The position numbers were made by a program, and so were the translations under genes. A stretch of 64,000 nucleotides of DNA from Pseudomonadota bacterium (lineage in GTDB: Bacteria; Pseudomonadota; Alphaproteobacteria; Sphingomonadales; Sphingomonadaceae): assembly GCA_023400405.1 (NCBI GenBank), contig JAEXFD010000048.1:1-64000 (forward strand), given 5' to 3'. The notes under the pieces were generated by a model that worked only from the letters and a program-made list of their open reading frames with translations, did no database searches and had not been told where the DNA came from. This document shows, in pieces, positions 53,180 to 62,616 of the stretch; position 1 is the stretch's first letter, and each line of letters starts with the position of its first letter.

Positions 53180-56100
53180 ATGGCCGACGACACCGGCGCA
53201 CCGCGCGACATTCATCTGCTGACGACCGATGCCTTGCTCGCCGACCTGATCGGCGGGCGTGCCGTGGCGCTCGGCGGCGGCGAGCAACTGGAGCTGACAT
53301 CCGATGATGCACGCGCGGTACTTGACTGGTACCGCCGCAACCGCGGCAAGTGGGCCGGCAACCTGTCGGCCGCCGACACGGATGCGATCATCGACGTGAT
53401 CGGCACGCCGCCGCCGACGATCGAGCCGGCGCCCCAGAACGGCGGCGCGCGGGCCAACAAAATGCTTCGGCTAGTCAGAGTCGAGGCTCACCGCTTTGCC
53501 GGGCTTCACGCCTACGGCCGGCCCGGCGCACCACCTGCATCCTTTGTGTTCGAGCCCGGCAAGCCGGTCATGCTGTTGGAAGGCGTGAACGGCTCGGGCA
53601 AGACCTCGATCGTCAATGCGATCATCTGGTGCCTCACCGGACACCTGATTCGGTCCCAGCGCCCGCCCGAAGAGGGGCCGCTGGATTTTACGTGCGAGAT
53701 CACACGTGACGACGGCACGACCAGCACTCATCCGATGTCGGCGATCACCCCATTGCCGCCGAAGTCTGCCGAGCTGCCGCCCAACGGCGAGGCGATCCCG
53801 GCCGACAGCTGGGTGGAGCTGACGTTCGCTGACGCGGACGGCGCGATATTGCCGCCGCTACGCCGTAGCCAGACCCGGTCGGCGCGCGGCAAGCTCAACG
53901 AGGCAGCGCCCGACCTCGACGCGGTAGGCATCGATCCCATCGCCTGGCGGATCGCGACGACGATGCCGGCTTTGCTGCCATTCCTCTCGGTCGGCTCGGC
54001 GTCACAACTCGGCGAAGCGGTGGCGCGGCTGACGGGACTCGCCGACTTAGTGGATCTCGCCCGCCATGCCGAGAAGATGTCGGCACGGATCACCAAGACC
54101 GCGACGCCCGAGATCGAGAAGCAGCGGATCGATATCGCCGGACGCTACCAGCAAGCGGCTGACGACCTCGCAGCCATCATCGTCGAGACGCCGTCCATCG
54201 CATTCGAGGGCGACGTGCCCGCCGTGGAGGAGGAAAAGGCCGCAGAACGTATCGCCGAACTTGGTGCCCATTTTGCCGGCCTGAAGGCCACAGCGTTGAG
54301 CGAGGCGCGGGACGTGCTTGGCGATAGTTTCGATCCCGAGAACAAGCAGGCTCGCGACGACCTGGAAGCGAGCATCGTCCCCGCGATCGAACGGTTGCGG
54401 ACGGTGGGCGAGCTGCCCTCGATTGCTCGTCTTTCCGCTCTGAAGGTGGATGGCGCCGAGATCGCCGACGTCGTCGCGCTGTTGACGCAGGTTGAAGCGG
54501 AAGCCGCTACGCTAGCGCAGCTAACCACCAATCCCGACCGCGCGCGTCGCGCGCAGCTCTACGCCAAAGTGTCGGCGTGGATGCACGATCATTCGCACGC
54601 CTATGACGGCACCTGTCCGGTCTGCGTCGGCCAACTTCATGGCGCGTGCGATCCGGTCACTGGCGAACCCGTAGCCGATCATCTGGCGGAGGCAGCGCGT
54701 GACCGCGAGGTGATCGCCCGGACGATCGCCGATTGGGCCGCGCATTGGGTTGGCCATCTGCTGCAGGCACTGCCGCCAGCCATCGCGAAGGAAGCGCGCG
54801 GCGACCTGCCCGCCGACCCCGCCGCGCTGCTCCGAAGCGGGCTCGTTGACGAACTGTTCGCAAGCAATCCGTTCCAGGGCGCGATGGCCGCACTTCGGCC
54901 CGACGCCGAGAAGCTGATCGACGAACGGCTCGCCGCACTTCCCACATTCACCGAGCCCCCCGCACGTCCGTTGCCTGCCGCCTTGGCGACCGCGGTCGTT
55001 GGCCTTCAGCAGATGGTCGAGCGCATTGACCGCACGCTGGCATTCGCGGAGTGGCGCGAAGCTGCTGGCGAGGCGCTCAAAGCATTTCTGCAAGCGGTCC
55101 GGCGCGGTGACGATGGCGACGCCGATGCGCCGCGTGCGATTGGGCGGCGGCTGACTTCCCTGCAGCGAATAGTCGAGGGTGTCGCTCCACTCAACTCTGC
55201 GATCGAACAGATTCGACGCCTGGAAAAAGCGCGCGTGGGTCACGTCGAGAAGAAGGAGCGGATCGCGGCCTGTGGGCGTGCCGCCAGTGCGCTCGATGTA
55301 CTCGTTCCCCTCGGTGGGCTGGCGCAAAAGCAGGTCGATACACTGCGCAACAAGCTACACAATCGTTCCGAACACTGGCGCCGAGCGATCTATCGCAACG
55401 CCACGACCTTCGCGCCCGACCTGACGGGCACCGATATGAATGCGCGTGGCGTGCTTGATCTCAAGGTCGGCCGTGACGGCGTGACCGCGCCAGCACAGCA
55501 TATCGCCAATGCCTCTGCGCTGCGCGGAGCCTTGTTCGGCTTCTTCCTCGCCTTCCGCGAGCATGTGCTCGCGACCCGCGGCGGGCTGGCACTGCTCGTG
55601 CTCGACGATCCGCAGGAACTGCTTGACCACGACAACCGTCAGCGGCTTGCGCATGGACTCGCTGCGGTCGCCGCGGCGGGTGCGCAGCTGTTCGTCACAA
55701 CCCATGATCGCCGGTTCGCGCGGTCGCTCGTCGCCGAGAACCGCGCCGACGACCGCGTCCAGCATCTGTCGGTCCATGCGGTGAACTTCGTTCACCCGAC
55801 GCTGAGCCTGTCCCCGACCATCGAGGAAGTCGATCGGCGGCGGCAGGCATTCGTCGCCAATCCCGATTCCTCGATCGACGCGCAGAACTACGCCTCCGAC
55901 CTGCGCGTGTTCATTGAGGCACGCCTAGGTGACCTGTTTGACGATCTGGCTGAGCCGGCGCACGCCACCTCGACCCAAGCGCTGACGCTGTTCCCGCTAC
56001 TCGACAGGCTGCGAGCACTGATCACCGCCGGCAGCGGCGAGTTGTTCAATAACCCCGTCCTAAAGCGTTTCGTCGACGATGCGGCTCTTGCCGATGGCGC

Positions 56101-57094
56101 GGCCCCGCGTCGTATTCTGAACAAGGCGCATCATCAGGACAGGGATTCAATCACCTACATGGATGTGAAGGATGTAGAGCCGGCATTTGTCCGCCTGCGC
56201 ACCGGCGTCGAGAAGGTTCACGAGCAGTTCCGTCTCCACCGATGGCGCGAGGCGCTCGCGCCGACCGACACCACCTACACCAACGTCGTGCCGCTGCCGG
56301 TCATGACCCGACCGAGCTTCTCGGTGCCTATCTGCCCGGACATCGCCGCATTTGCTGGCACGATGCCAGCGGGCGGTTCGCAAGATACCGCCAACGCGCA
56401 ACTCGACGACGACTGGTTCGAGGGCAAGGCGCTTTTCTACGTCCGCGGCGAAACGCTGGGCTTTGCGATCCCTTCCGGCGCGATTGCCATCGTCGAGGCC
56501 GAACCCTATCCCGGTCGCGATCGCAACCTCGTGATCGCCCGGCACCAGGGCAACGTGCTAGCGCGTCGGCTGGTCAAAGCGCCCGGCTCGCTCGGCATCT
56601 CGCTCGCGGCACAAACGCCCGACCCACGAACTCCGCGACCGACGATGACCTATGACGAGAGCAAGGTACGCCTGTATCGCATCGTCGGCGCGATCTTCAC
56701 CGACATGCCTCCGCCGCCTGCCGGCGGTGGCGAGGCGACGCCCGTCGATGTCGCGCCTGAGTTGACGCGAATCGAGGTCGCCTATCGTGTCCGTGAGGAC
56801 AGCGCGATCCCGCTGGCACTACCCGGCCAGATCATCCTCGGCGGTGCGGAACTGAGCCCCAGCGACCTCGACGCCTGGGAAGGCAAGCTCGTCGCGGTAA
56901 CGCTCGACGACGGAACTAGTATCTTCAAGCGCGTCGGCGCCCGCCTCAGCGGCGACTTCGCTCACCTTCGCCAGTTCGAGACGATCGGCGGTTTGGGTTC
57001 ATCAATGGTGATCGCGACCGAGGCGATTGACGGAGGAGCGAGCACGCCAGTGATGGCGTCGGCGCGCCGGGTGTTAGGCGTGCTCTACGAATGA
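53180..57094 (+). CDS. SMC/Rad50-like ATPase with CPVC hook and tandem LexA/S24-like modules
   Basis: 1304 residues. Residues 1-95 helical; Walker A G135-VNGSGKTS; a coiled region; C479-P-V-C482, like a Rad50 zinc hook; degenerate signature around NASALRG (777-783); Walker B LLVLDDPQELLD (D809, D810) and H842 in TTHDRR. The C-terminal ~250 residues look like two S24/LexA folds: the first with T1092 (RGETLG) and R1129 at Ser/Lys positions, spaced 37 as in LexA but substituted; the second with S1208 (EDSAIP) and K1250 (IFKRVG). No HTH is visible. I do not know this architecture. The ATPase part resembles DNA-end-sensing defence ATPases. Function unknown; a sensor that controls the neighbouring MNT-HEPN is inferred. 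Confidence 0.8.
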   Translation: MADDTGAPRDIHLLTTDALLADLIGGRAVALGGGEQLELTSDDARAVLDWYRRNRGKWAGNLSAADTDAIIDVIGTPPPTIEPAPQNGGARANKMLRLVRVEAHRFAGLHAYGRPGAPPASFVFEPGKPVMLLEGVNGSGKTSIVNAIIWCLTGHLIRSQRPPEEGPLDFTCEITRDDGTTSTHPMSAITPLPPKSAELPPNGEAIPADSWVELTFADADGAILPPLRRSQTRSARGKLNEAAPDLDAVGIDPIAWRIATTMPALLPFLSVGSASQLGEAVARLTGLADLVDLARHAEKMSARITKTATPEIEKQRIDIAGRYQQAADDLAAIIVETPSIAFEGDVPAVEEEKAAERIAELGAHFAGLKATALSEARDVLGDSFDPENKQARDDLEASIVPAIERLRTVGELPSIARLSALKVDGAEIADVVALLTQVEAEAATLAQLTTNPDRARRAQLYAKVSAWMHDHSHAYDGTCPVCVGQLHGACDPVTGEPVADHLAEAARDREVIARTIADWAAHWVGHLLQALPPAIAKEARGDLPADPAALLRSGLVDELFASNPFQGAMAALRPDAEKLIDERLAALPTFTEPPARPLPAALATAVVGLQQMVERIDRTLAFAEWREAAGEALKAFLQAVRRGDDGDADAPRAIGRRLTSLQRIVEGVAPLNSAIEQIRRLEKARVGHVEKKERIAACGRAASALDVLVPLGGLAQKQVDTLRNKLHNRSEHWRRAIYRNATTFAPDLTGTDMNARGVLDLKVGRDGVTAPAQHIANASALRGALFGFFLAFREHVLATRGGLALLVLDDPQELLDHDNRQRLAHGLAAVAAAGAQLFVTTHDRRFARSLVAENRADDRVQHLSVHAVNFVHPTLSLSPTIEEVDRRRQAFVANPDSSIDAQNYASDLRVFIEARLGDLFDDLAEPAHATSTQALTLFPLLDRLRALITAGSGELFNNPVLKRFVDDAALADGAAPRRILNKAHHQDRDSITYMDVKDVEPAFVRLRTGVEKVHEQFRLHRWREALAPTDTTYTNVVPLPVMTRPSFSVPICPDIAAFAGTMPAGGSQDTANAQLDDDWFEGKALFYVRGETLGFAIPSGAIAIVEAEPYPGRDRNLVIARHQGNVLARRLVKAPGSLGISLAAQTPDPRTPRPTMTYDESKVRLYRIVGAIFTDMPPPPAGGGEATPVDVAPELTRIEVAYRVREDSAIPLALPGQIILGGAELSPSDLDAWEGKLVAVTLDDGTSIFKRVGARLSGDFAHLRQFETIGGLGSSMVIATEAIDGGASTPVMASARRVLGVLYE

Positions 57095-57194
57095 AAGCTG
57101 CGAACATGCCTGGCGAGCAGAGGCGTAACCGAACAGCCTCGATGATTTGTTATGATCGAGCGCCGCACAGTGGGGATGACTGCTTTATGGCATC

Positions 57195-59177
57195 TCAGTC
57201 AATCACTGGCCCCTGTCGCCCCCTTCCGAACGACCAGTTGACACCGTCGCCGCGCATGATCCCCGACACCGGCTGGCCAAGCTGCCGCTCCAGCACCGGC
57301 CGCCACGGCACGAGCGTAAACTCGCGCGACTTCTCGATCAGCGCGAACCGCCCGCTGACCAGATCGACGGGCCGCCGCAAGACGCCCTCGATCCGTGTAC
57401 CGGATGTTGGTTCGGCAAAGGACAGCCCCAACTCCTCGGAAAGCTGCCCGGCAACCCTCAGAAGCTCGCGCCGCTGCAAGGTCGCCAGCAAGTCCTGGCG
57501 ATAAGTCGTCCCACTCCCCGCCGCTTCCGCCAGCCCCTGCGCGATCAGCCATTGCCGGCGGCGATCCTGCGCGTCGCGAACCTCGGCACCGAACCCCGCT
57601 TCGCGCAGCGCTAGCGGCTCAGTTGCGAGCAGGCCTCGATCGAGCCAGCCCGCGGCATCCGCCTCGACCAGCCGGGACAGCGGCTGCGCAGACAGGATCT
57701 CCACCGCCACAGGCCCGTCCCGCAACAGCCGCGCCTCATGCGCCGCGGCGCGCTCAAGATGATCGTTCGCGATGATCCATTGTCCGGAAGGCTCGCGGGT
57801 CACATTTCGGCTCAGCCGCCGCATCGCCTCAAGCCGCCGGACATGGGTCTCGGCGAAGGCCTGGGTCGCGCTCGGATCGTGACGAAGATGTGCGTCCACA
57901 TCGTAGCGCCCGCCATTGGCCGCAGCGACTGCCACGATGGTGCGGTCCGCCTCGCGCACCACCGCGCGCAGTGGATCGATCCGCACTACCGCACCCTCGG
58001 GCACGATATCGAGCCCGGCGCCTTTACCGATTGACACGTAATGGCTGCGCCCATCGATGCCATCAACGACCAGATAATGATGATCGGCATGTTCGTCGGC
58101 GAGGCCGCGCCCGACGAGGCGACCGACCAGCGGCCGGGCATCGGGCGATGACGGATCATAGATCGCCTGGTCGGCCCCTGCCCGATCCAGGCCACGGCGC
58201 GCGAATTCGCGCTGCATGGTGCGGACGATATCGCCGCGCTCGCCCAGGCGCCGAAGCGTGTCGTCGAACCCTGGCGCGAGGCGCCAGCTCGTGCCACCGA
58301 TCGGCTCGGCGAGGCCGAGCCGTCGCAGCTTGGCCAGCCGGCCGGCGCGGAGCGCCTGATCGAAGGCATTGCCCCGCGCGGCGGACACGATCCCGGCCTG
58401 CGCGTCGCGCAGCAGCGACCGGTCGAGCGACGTCAGCCGCTCCTGCTCGACTTCGGCGCGCAGGCCGGCCTCGATCTCTCGCGTCGAGCGCGGCCCGAGA
58501 TCGAGATCGACGAGCTCGCACGCCCGCTCACGAATGCCGGTCGTCAGATAGTCCCGTGCGATGACCAGATCGGCACCGAATTGATCCTTGCCGCGCACGA
58601 TGACATGCGTGTGCGGCTGACCGGTGTTGAAGTGGTCGACCGCGACCCAGTCGAGCCCGGTACCGAGATCTTCCTCGACGCGCGCCATCAGACGGCGCGT
58701 GAGCGATTTGAGATCCTCGTATTCCGCACCGTCCTCGGCCGAGACGATGAAGCGGAATTGGTGGCGATCTCCGTCCCAGCGCTCGCGGAAAGCCGTGCCG
58801 TCGACCGCATCGTCGTCGCGCCCGTAGAGCTGGCCGGGCTGACCGTCGCGCATCGTGCCGTCACGCTGGAGATAGCGCAGGTGCGCGACTGCGGCGCTGG
58901 CCCCCTTTCCGGCAAGCTTGACGATGCTCGCCTTGATGATGACGCGACGTGCGCCATAGGCTGCGCGACCGCCGCGCCGGGCAAGCACGCGCCCGACCCC
59001 GGCACCACGGCCGATCCTGGCACCCGAGAAGCCGGCGCGCTTCATCCCGAACGGCGCCGCCCCGCCCCGCGCGAGATTGGCCGCCGCGAGCACGCGCCCG
59101 AGATATTTCCGCAAGCCCTTGCCGCCGGTGCTGCGCATGCGGCCGAGCCGCGGTTCGAACTCGTTTTCGTCGGCCAT
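57195..59177 (-). CDS. Relaxase/mobilization nuclease, DUF3363 (VirD2-like)
   Basis: 660 residues. N-terminal relaxase with KASIVKLAGKGASAAVAHLRYLQRDG, the RHQFRFIVSAEDG segment and HxH metal site in GQPHTHVIVRGKDQFG; a long C-terminal DUF3363 region (ends in VNWSFGRGRQGPVID). Nicks oriT and pilots the strand. Start chosen as ATG at 59177 (MADENEFEPRLGRM, family-like); ATG 59186 is possible. Intact, so the element might be mobilised in trans. Convergent with the large ATPase gene. Confidence 0.93.
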   Translation of the reverse strand: MADENEFEPRLGRMRSTGGKGLRKYLGRVLAAANLARGGAAPFGMKRAGFSGARIGRGAGVGRVLARRGGRAAYGARRVIIKASIVKLAGKGASAAVAHLRYLQRDGTMRDGQPGQLYGRDDDAVDGTAFRERWDGDRHQFRFIVSAEDGAEYEDLKSLTRRLMARVEEDLGTGLDWVAVDHFNTGQPHTHVIVRGKDQFGADLVIARDYLTTGIRERACELVDLDLGPRSTREIEAGLRAEVEQERLTSLDRSLLRDAQAGIVSAARGNAFDQALRAGRLAKLRRLGLAEPIGGTSWRLAPGFDDTLRRLGERGDIVRTMQREFARRGLDRAGADQAIYDPSSPDARPLVGRLVGRGLADEHADHHYLVVDGIDGRSHYVSIGKGAGLDIVPEGAVVRIDPLRAVVREADRTIVAVAAANGGRYDVDAHLRHDPSATQAFAETHVRRLEAMRRLSRNVTREPSGQWIIANDHLERAAAHEARLLRDGPVAVEILSAQPLSRLVEADAAGWLDRGLLATEPLALREAGFGAEVRDAQDRRRQWLIAQGLAEAAGSGTTYRQDLLATLQRRELLRVAGQLSEELGLSFAEPTSGTRIEGVLRRPVDLVSGRFALIEKSREFTLVPWRPVLERQLGQPVSGIMRGDGVNWSFGRGRQGPVID

Positions 59178-59344
59178 GAGAGCCATTCCGCCATGCGTTT
59201 CAACCCAGCATGACGCGCCTCTGCACAGCTGAAAACCGGTGCCACCGGAGCCCGCGGAAATCCGCCGATTCCGACGGGCATGGCACTGGTGCTCGCCGGA
59301 CAGTGCCAGGGAATCCCCTGAAAAACGATGTGCAGACAAACACT

Positions 59345-59377
59345 TGCGGCACCACCGGTGCCGCAGCTTTATCTTGC
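59345..59377. other. Candidate oriT with P-type nic motif
   Basis: Perfect 9-bp inverted repeat TGCGGCACC-acc-GGTGCCGCA (59345-59365) followed 4 nt later by TATCTTG-C (59370-59377), fitting the P-family nic consensus YATC(C/T)TG|Y. It lies in the ~330-bp gap upstream of the relaxase start (59178-59507), the usual site for oriT. No other gene is seen in this gap. Confidence 0.45.
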
Positions 59378-59507
59378 CTTACGCTGCCCTCTCCTCCTGG
59401 CTGCCCTCCGCGCCTCTTTGCGCCTTTCAACCTCTCCCGCCGAGGACAGAAAAAGCCGGGACGCGATGCCTGTCCGACACCGCATCCCGGCTGCAATTCC
59501 GCTCCGA

Positions 59508-59867
59508 TCAATGCAGCGTCGCAAACGCCTTCCGCGCCGCCTGTGCCTTCGCGAAGCTGCGCCGCCCGACCATCCCGTGCGCGCTGCCATCGCCATCGAC
59601 GATGCACACCGCGACGATCCAGCGCCCGTCCAACCGGCCGATCATCGCCACGCGGTCGAGCTCGAAATCTTCGTCGCCGGCTGCCTCATAGGCGCCCAGC
59701 CAACGCTCCTCGACCCGCGCATCCCAGGTGAAATCGCACTCCTCGGCCGCAATGAACCGTTCCGCCAGCCCCTCCGCCGCGCCGCGCCCGAACTCCAGCT
59801 CGAGCCCCGCCAAGAGCGCCGCCATTACGCGGTCCGATGCCACCGAAATCGGCTGAAACATGGTCAT
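59508..59867 (-). CDS. ICE-associated hypothetical protein
   Basis: 119 residues with AGGAGG upstream. Not recognised as a named family. Acidic, with FIAAEECDFTWDARVEERW and VAMIGRLDGRWIVAVCIVDGDG. Conserved position between relaxase and peptidase genes suggests a transfer-related or regulatory role; inference only. Confidence 0.7.
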   Translation of the reverse strand: MTMFQPISVASDRVMAALLAGLELEFGRGAAEGLAERFIAAEECDFTWDARVEERWLGAYEAAGDEDFELDRVAMIGRLDGRWIVAVCIVDGDGSAHGMVGRRSFAKAQAARKAFATLH

Positions 59868-60123
59868 GAGAACCTCCTGTCGCTTGACGTCTTCCACATC
59901 GAAGACAGCCTCTCGACGGCGGTTGCCGGCGTGCCTGTCAGGGCTGCCGGAGCGCAGCGCAGGCACCGCGAAGCGGCGGCGGAGGAACCGATTTTGTTGC
60001 GCTGAAACGAACAAGCGCGCGTGCGCAGCACGCTCATTCTCGCGGCAAAATTGGAGGGGCCGCCGGCCTTGCACAGGCGCGCCGGCAGCCGCCATGCTGG
60101 GACGATCCGAGACGAGCCCCCCT

Positions 60124-60921
60124 CTAGAATTGGCCGATCATCGCCAGTGTCGTCCGAAAGCTGCTGAGCAACGTGGGGAGCGAGGCACCGCCGGCTGCGT
60201 AGATTCCGTCATAGCGACCGACGTGATAGTGGCTGCCCAACTGCTTCGCGCCGCCTTGGAAACTGCCCGCTCGCGCAATGCCGAAGGTGCCCTTGGCGAA
60301 GAAGGCGACATATTTCGAGCTCTTGCGGCCCCAATATTGATAGGTGTTCGCCTCGTAGATGCGACACGACCAGCCCGAATAGGGCTGGGTCACGAGCACG
60401 AGATCGAACATACGCGCTAGGGCCTGTCGGGTCTCGTCCAGGGTGCCGACCGAGGTCTTGTCCTTGCACTCGATCGCCACGATGGGCAGCCCGTGCGGAT
60501 GCCCGCCGCCGCTATTGCGAAGTGCCTCGCCGATTAATGCCGGGACCATCGAGATGTCGCATTCGTGCTTGGCGTTGCTCCGGCCGCGCCATTGCAGCGA
60601 ACCGTGCAATTCCAGCCGGCGCTCGGGATAGTCGCGATGCTCGAACAGCACAAAACCGGAAGCAATCGGGCTGCTGGCCGGGATCGGCGATCGCTGCGCG
60701 GGCAGCTTGAATGCCGCACCGGTCGGAAGAAGACTGCCATCGCCCTGACGCAGGCTGACCCGCCATGAAGGCATCAAGGTCGCGGTCTCGGCAAGCTTCA
60801 TCAGCAGCCACGCCTCCAGCGCCTTGCCTGCGCCGCCGGGCACCGCCGCGGTGCCATGTGCGGCGCGGAAGGCACGCAGGATATTGCGAAGATCGATGGC
60901 CAGAGCAGGAGGAAGCGCCAT
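60124..60921 (-). CDS. PD-(D/E)XK nuclease-like cargo protein
   Basis: 265 residues, not a named family. A nuclease-like motif set is visible: E36 in the first helix, D122 in KHECDISMV, and E151-x-K153 in IVAIECKDK, followed by Gln-containing ETRQALARM. This matches the PD-(D/E)XK layout by eye. The C-terminus is Gly/Ser rich (AGSFQGGAKQLGSHYHVGR). Its start directly follows the stop of the upstream gene (TGAATG), so the two form a coupled pair inserted in the ICE between transfer genes. Confidence 0.6.
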   Translation of the reverse strand: MALPPALAIDLRNILRAFRAAHGTAAVPGGAGKALEAWLLMKLAETATLMPSWRVSLRQGDGSLLPTGAAFKLPAQRSPIPASSPIASGFVLFEHRDYPERRLELHGSLQWRGRSNAKHECDISMVPALIGEALRNSGGGHPHGLPIVAIECKDKTSVGTLDETRQALARMFDLVLVTQPYSGWSCRIYEANTYQYWGRKSSKYVAFFAKGTFGIARAGSFQGGAKQLGSHYHVGRYDGIYAAGGASLPTLLSSFRTTLAMIGQF

Positions 60922-61377
60922 TCAAACCTCCAGCGTTCGCGGTGTGTCGAGGATCCGCCCGAGAACCTCATCCAGCTTGTCGGCGATGCTCGCATCGCCT
61001 GGCCGGGCTTCGGTTATGATCCTTTCATCGGGCGCTCCGTCCGCTTCGACGAAGGCGATGCGGCGTCCCTCCCGGTCCGTCAGCGCGGCAGCGATATTCT
61101 CTGCTTCCGCAAGCGCGCGAGCAGGTGCCACCAGCCGAAGCCGCATGATATCGACCGCCGCGCGAAGCTGCTCCCCATCCGGAATCGGCTCGCGCGCGAC
61201 CGGCTCGGCATCACCGTCATTTTCGTCGCCATCAACCTCGGGATATGCCTTGTGGTCAGGCGCGCCATCGCGTTCACGACCCAGGCTGATCTCGCTCAGC
61301 AACTCGCCAGCGAGCCAACCGAACTCCTCCTCATCGAGAATCCGGATGAGCTCCATCACGTCCGCATTGATTGCCAT
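60922..61377 (-). CDS. Partner protein of the nuclease-like gene
   Basis: 151 residues, not recognised. Very acidic with a low-complexity linker (PEVDGDENDGDAEPVAREP) between two helical parts. GGGGGAGAG precedes the start. Contiguous with the nuclease-like gene; may be an immunity or specificity partner, by inference from coupling and charge. Confidence 0.6.
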   Translation of the reverse strand: MAINADVMELIRILDEEEFGWLAGELLSEISLGRERDGAPDHKAYPEVDGDENDGDAEPVAREPIPDGEQLRAAVDIMRLRLVAPARALAEAENIAAALTDREGRRIAFVEADGAPDERIITEARPGDASIADKLDEVLGRILDTPRTLEV

Positions 61378-61453
61378 GACTCTCCCCCAACCTCGTAGGA
61401 TGGCAGCGACGGGCTCGCTTGGCGAGGGTGGGCGAGCTCCTTTTACCTCCGTT

Positions 61454-62056
61454 TCAGTCCTTTCGGACGGCGAAGAGCAGGGTTGAAGGTGCTGGCGGCA
61501 GTTCTGCCGTAGAAGCCCTGGAGCTCGCGCTCAGCAGGACGAACAGGGTGGAACGCAGACGCTCTGCGCCGGCGGTGCGCATCGACGGCCGATCCCCAGT
61601 GAGCGTCGCCATATAGCGAATCGTCTCACCCGGCAGCCGCTGGCGTCCGGCCAGATAAGCGGCATATCGCCCAGGTCCGGCATTGTAGGCGGCGAACATG
61701 CCCGGATAGCCGAACCGGTCGTACATGCGGCGCAGATAGGCGGTGCCGGCGAGGATATTGTCGCGCGGATCGAACGGATCGCTGCCGAGCCCGAGCGCAA
61801 TCCGCATCTCGGCCCAGGTGCCGGGCATCAGCTGCATCAGTCCCATCGCACCGGCCCGGCTGACGATCGGCCGCCCGTCGAGCATGGTCTTGCCGCCGCT
61901 TTCGGCCTGCATCACCCGCTCGATCCAGGCGATCGGCACACCGAGCCGCTGGGAGGCCTCGGCCACGAACGGGCGCCAGTCGGCGACGGTCTGCCCAGCC
62001 GCCGGGCGCGCCAGCACCAGCGACAGGGCGAGCGCGAGCGGCTTCAACGCACCCAT
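61454..62056 (-). CDS. Lytic transglycosylase, conjugation-type
   Basis: 200 residues. Signal peptide (MGALKPLALALSLVLARPAAG), SLT domain with catalytic Glu in VMQAESGGKT, GAMGLMQLMPGTWAEM and AAYNAGPGRYAAY. Opens peptidoglycan for the transfer channel (VirB1/TrbN-like). Overlaps the TraF peptidase end by 13 bases. Confidence 0.92.
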   Translation of the reverse strand: MGALKPLALALSLVLARPAAGQTVADWRPFVAEASQRLGVPIAWIERVMQAESGGKTMLDGRPIVSRAGAMGLMQLMPGTWAEMRIALGLGSDPFDPRDNILAGTAYLRRMYDRFGYPGMFAAYNAGPGRYAAYLAGRQRLPGETIRYMATLTGDRPSMRTAGAERLRSTLFVLLSASSRASTAELPPAPSTLLFAVRKD

Positions 62057-62616
62057 AGCGCCGTCGCCTTGCCGATCACGTCCGCAGCCTCGGTCGGGCC
62101 GAAATAGCGCCCGTCGAACGAGTCCGGCGTATCCGCCATCAGCAGGAACAGCGCGCCGTCGCGCAGGGTCCGGCAGCCGGCCCACCAGGGCAGCGGCCGT
62201 CCAAGCCGATCGCTGGCGCGTCGCGTTGCGAGCGCCCGACCGTTGACGGTGATCCTGGATCCAATGGCGCAGACCAGGTCGCCCGACACGCCGGCCACGC
62301 GCTTCACCAGCGGCACGTTCGCCGGAATATAACGCCGGCTCGCCGCCAGCGCGCGCACCCTCAAGGGCGTCCGCGCGATCACCATATCGCCGCGAGCCAC
62401 GGCGCGGCCGGGCGCGACACGATAGAGGCCGATCGGCGCGCTGGCGCTGGCATTCCAGAGCAATCGCGGCAGCGGCGGCGCGACGATGGTCGCGGCGAGG
62501 CACATGCATCCGAGCGTCACCAGGACAGCGCAGTGCTGCAATCGGCGACGGCGGCGCTTGGCAGCGCGAAGCGTTTCGCCCCAGGCGAACAGCGGAAGAT
62601 CGCGGCGCTCAACCAT
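62044..62616 (-). CDS. traF: S26 family signal peptidase (TraF)
   Basis: 190 residues. One N-terminal membrane helix (HCAVLVTLGCMCLAATIVAPPL); Ser of the catalytic dyad in SASAPIGLY, Lys in VPLVKRVAG, and box D GDLVCAIG. In RP4, TraF cyclises TrbC pilin; here trbC is deleted, so it lacks its known substrate. Start ATG at 62616 overlaps the stop of the HTH gene. Confidence 0.9.
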   Translation of the reverse strand: MVERRDLPLFAWGETLRAAKRRRRRLQHCAVLVTLGCMCLAATIVAPPLPRLLWNASASAPIGLYRVAPGRAVARGDMVIARTPLRVRALAASRRYIPANVPLVKRVAGVSGDLVCAIGSRITVNGRALATRRASDRLGRPLPWWAGCRTLRDGALFLLMADTPDSFDGRYFGPTEAADVIGKATALWVR

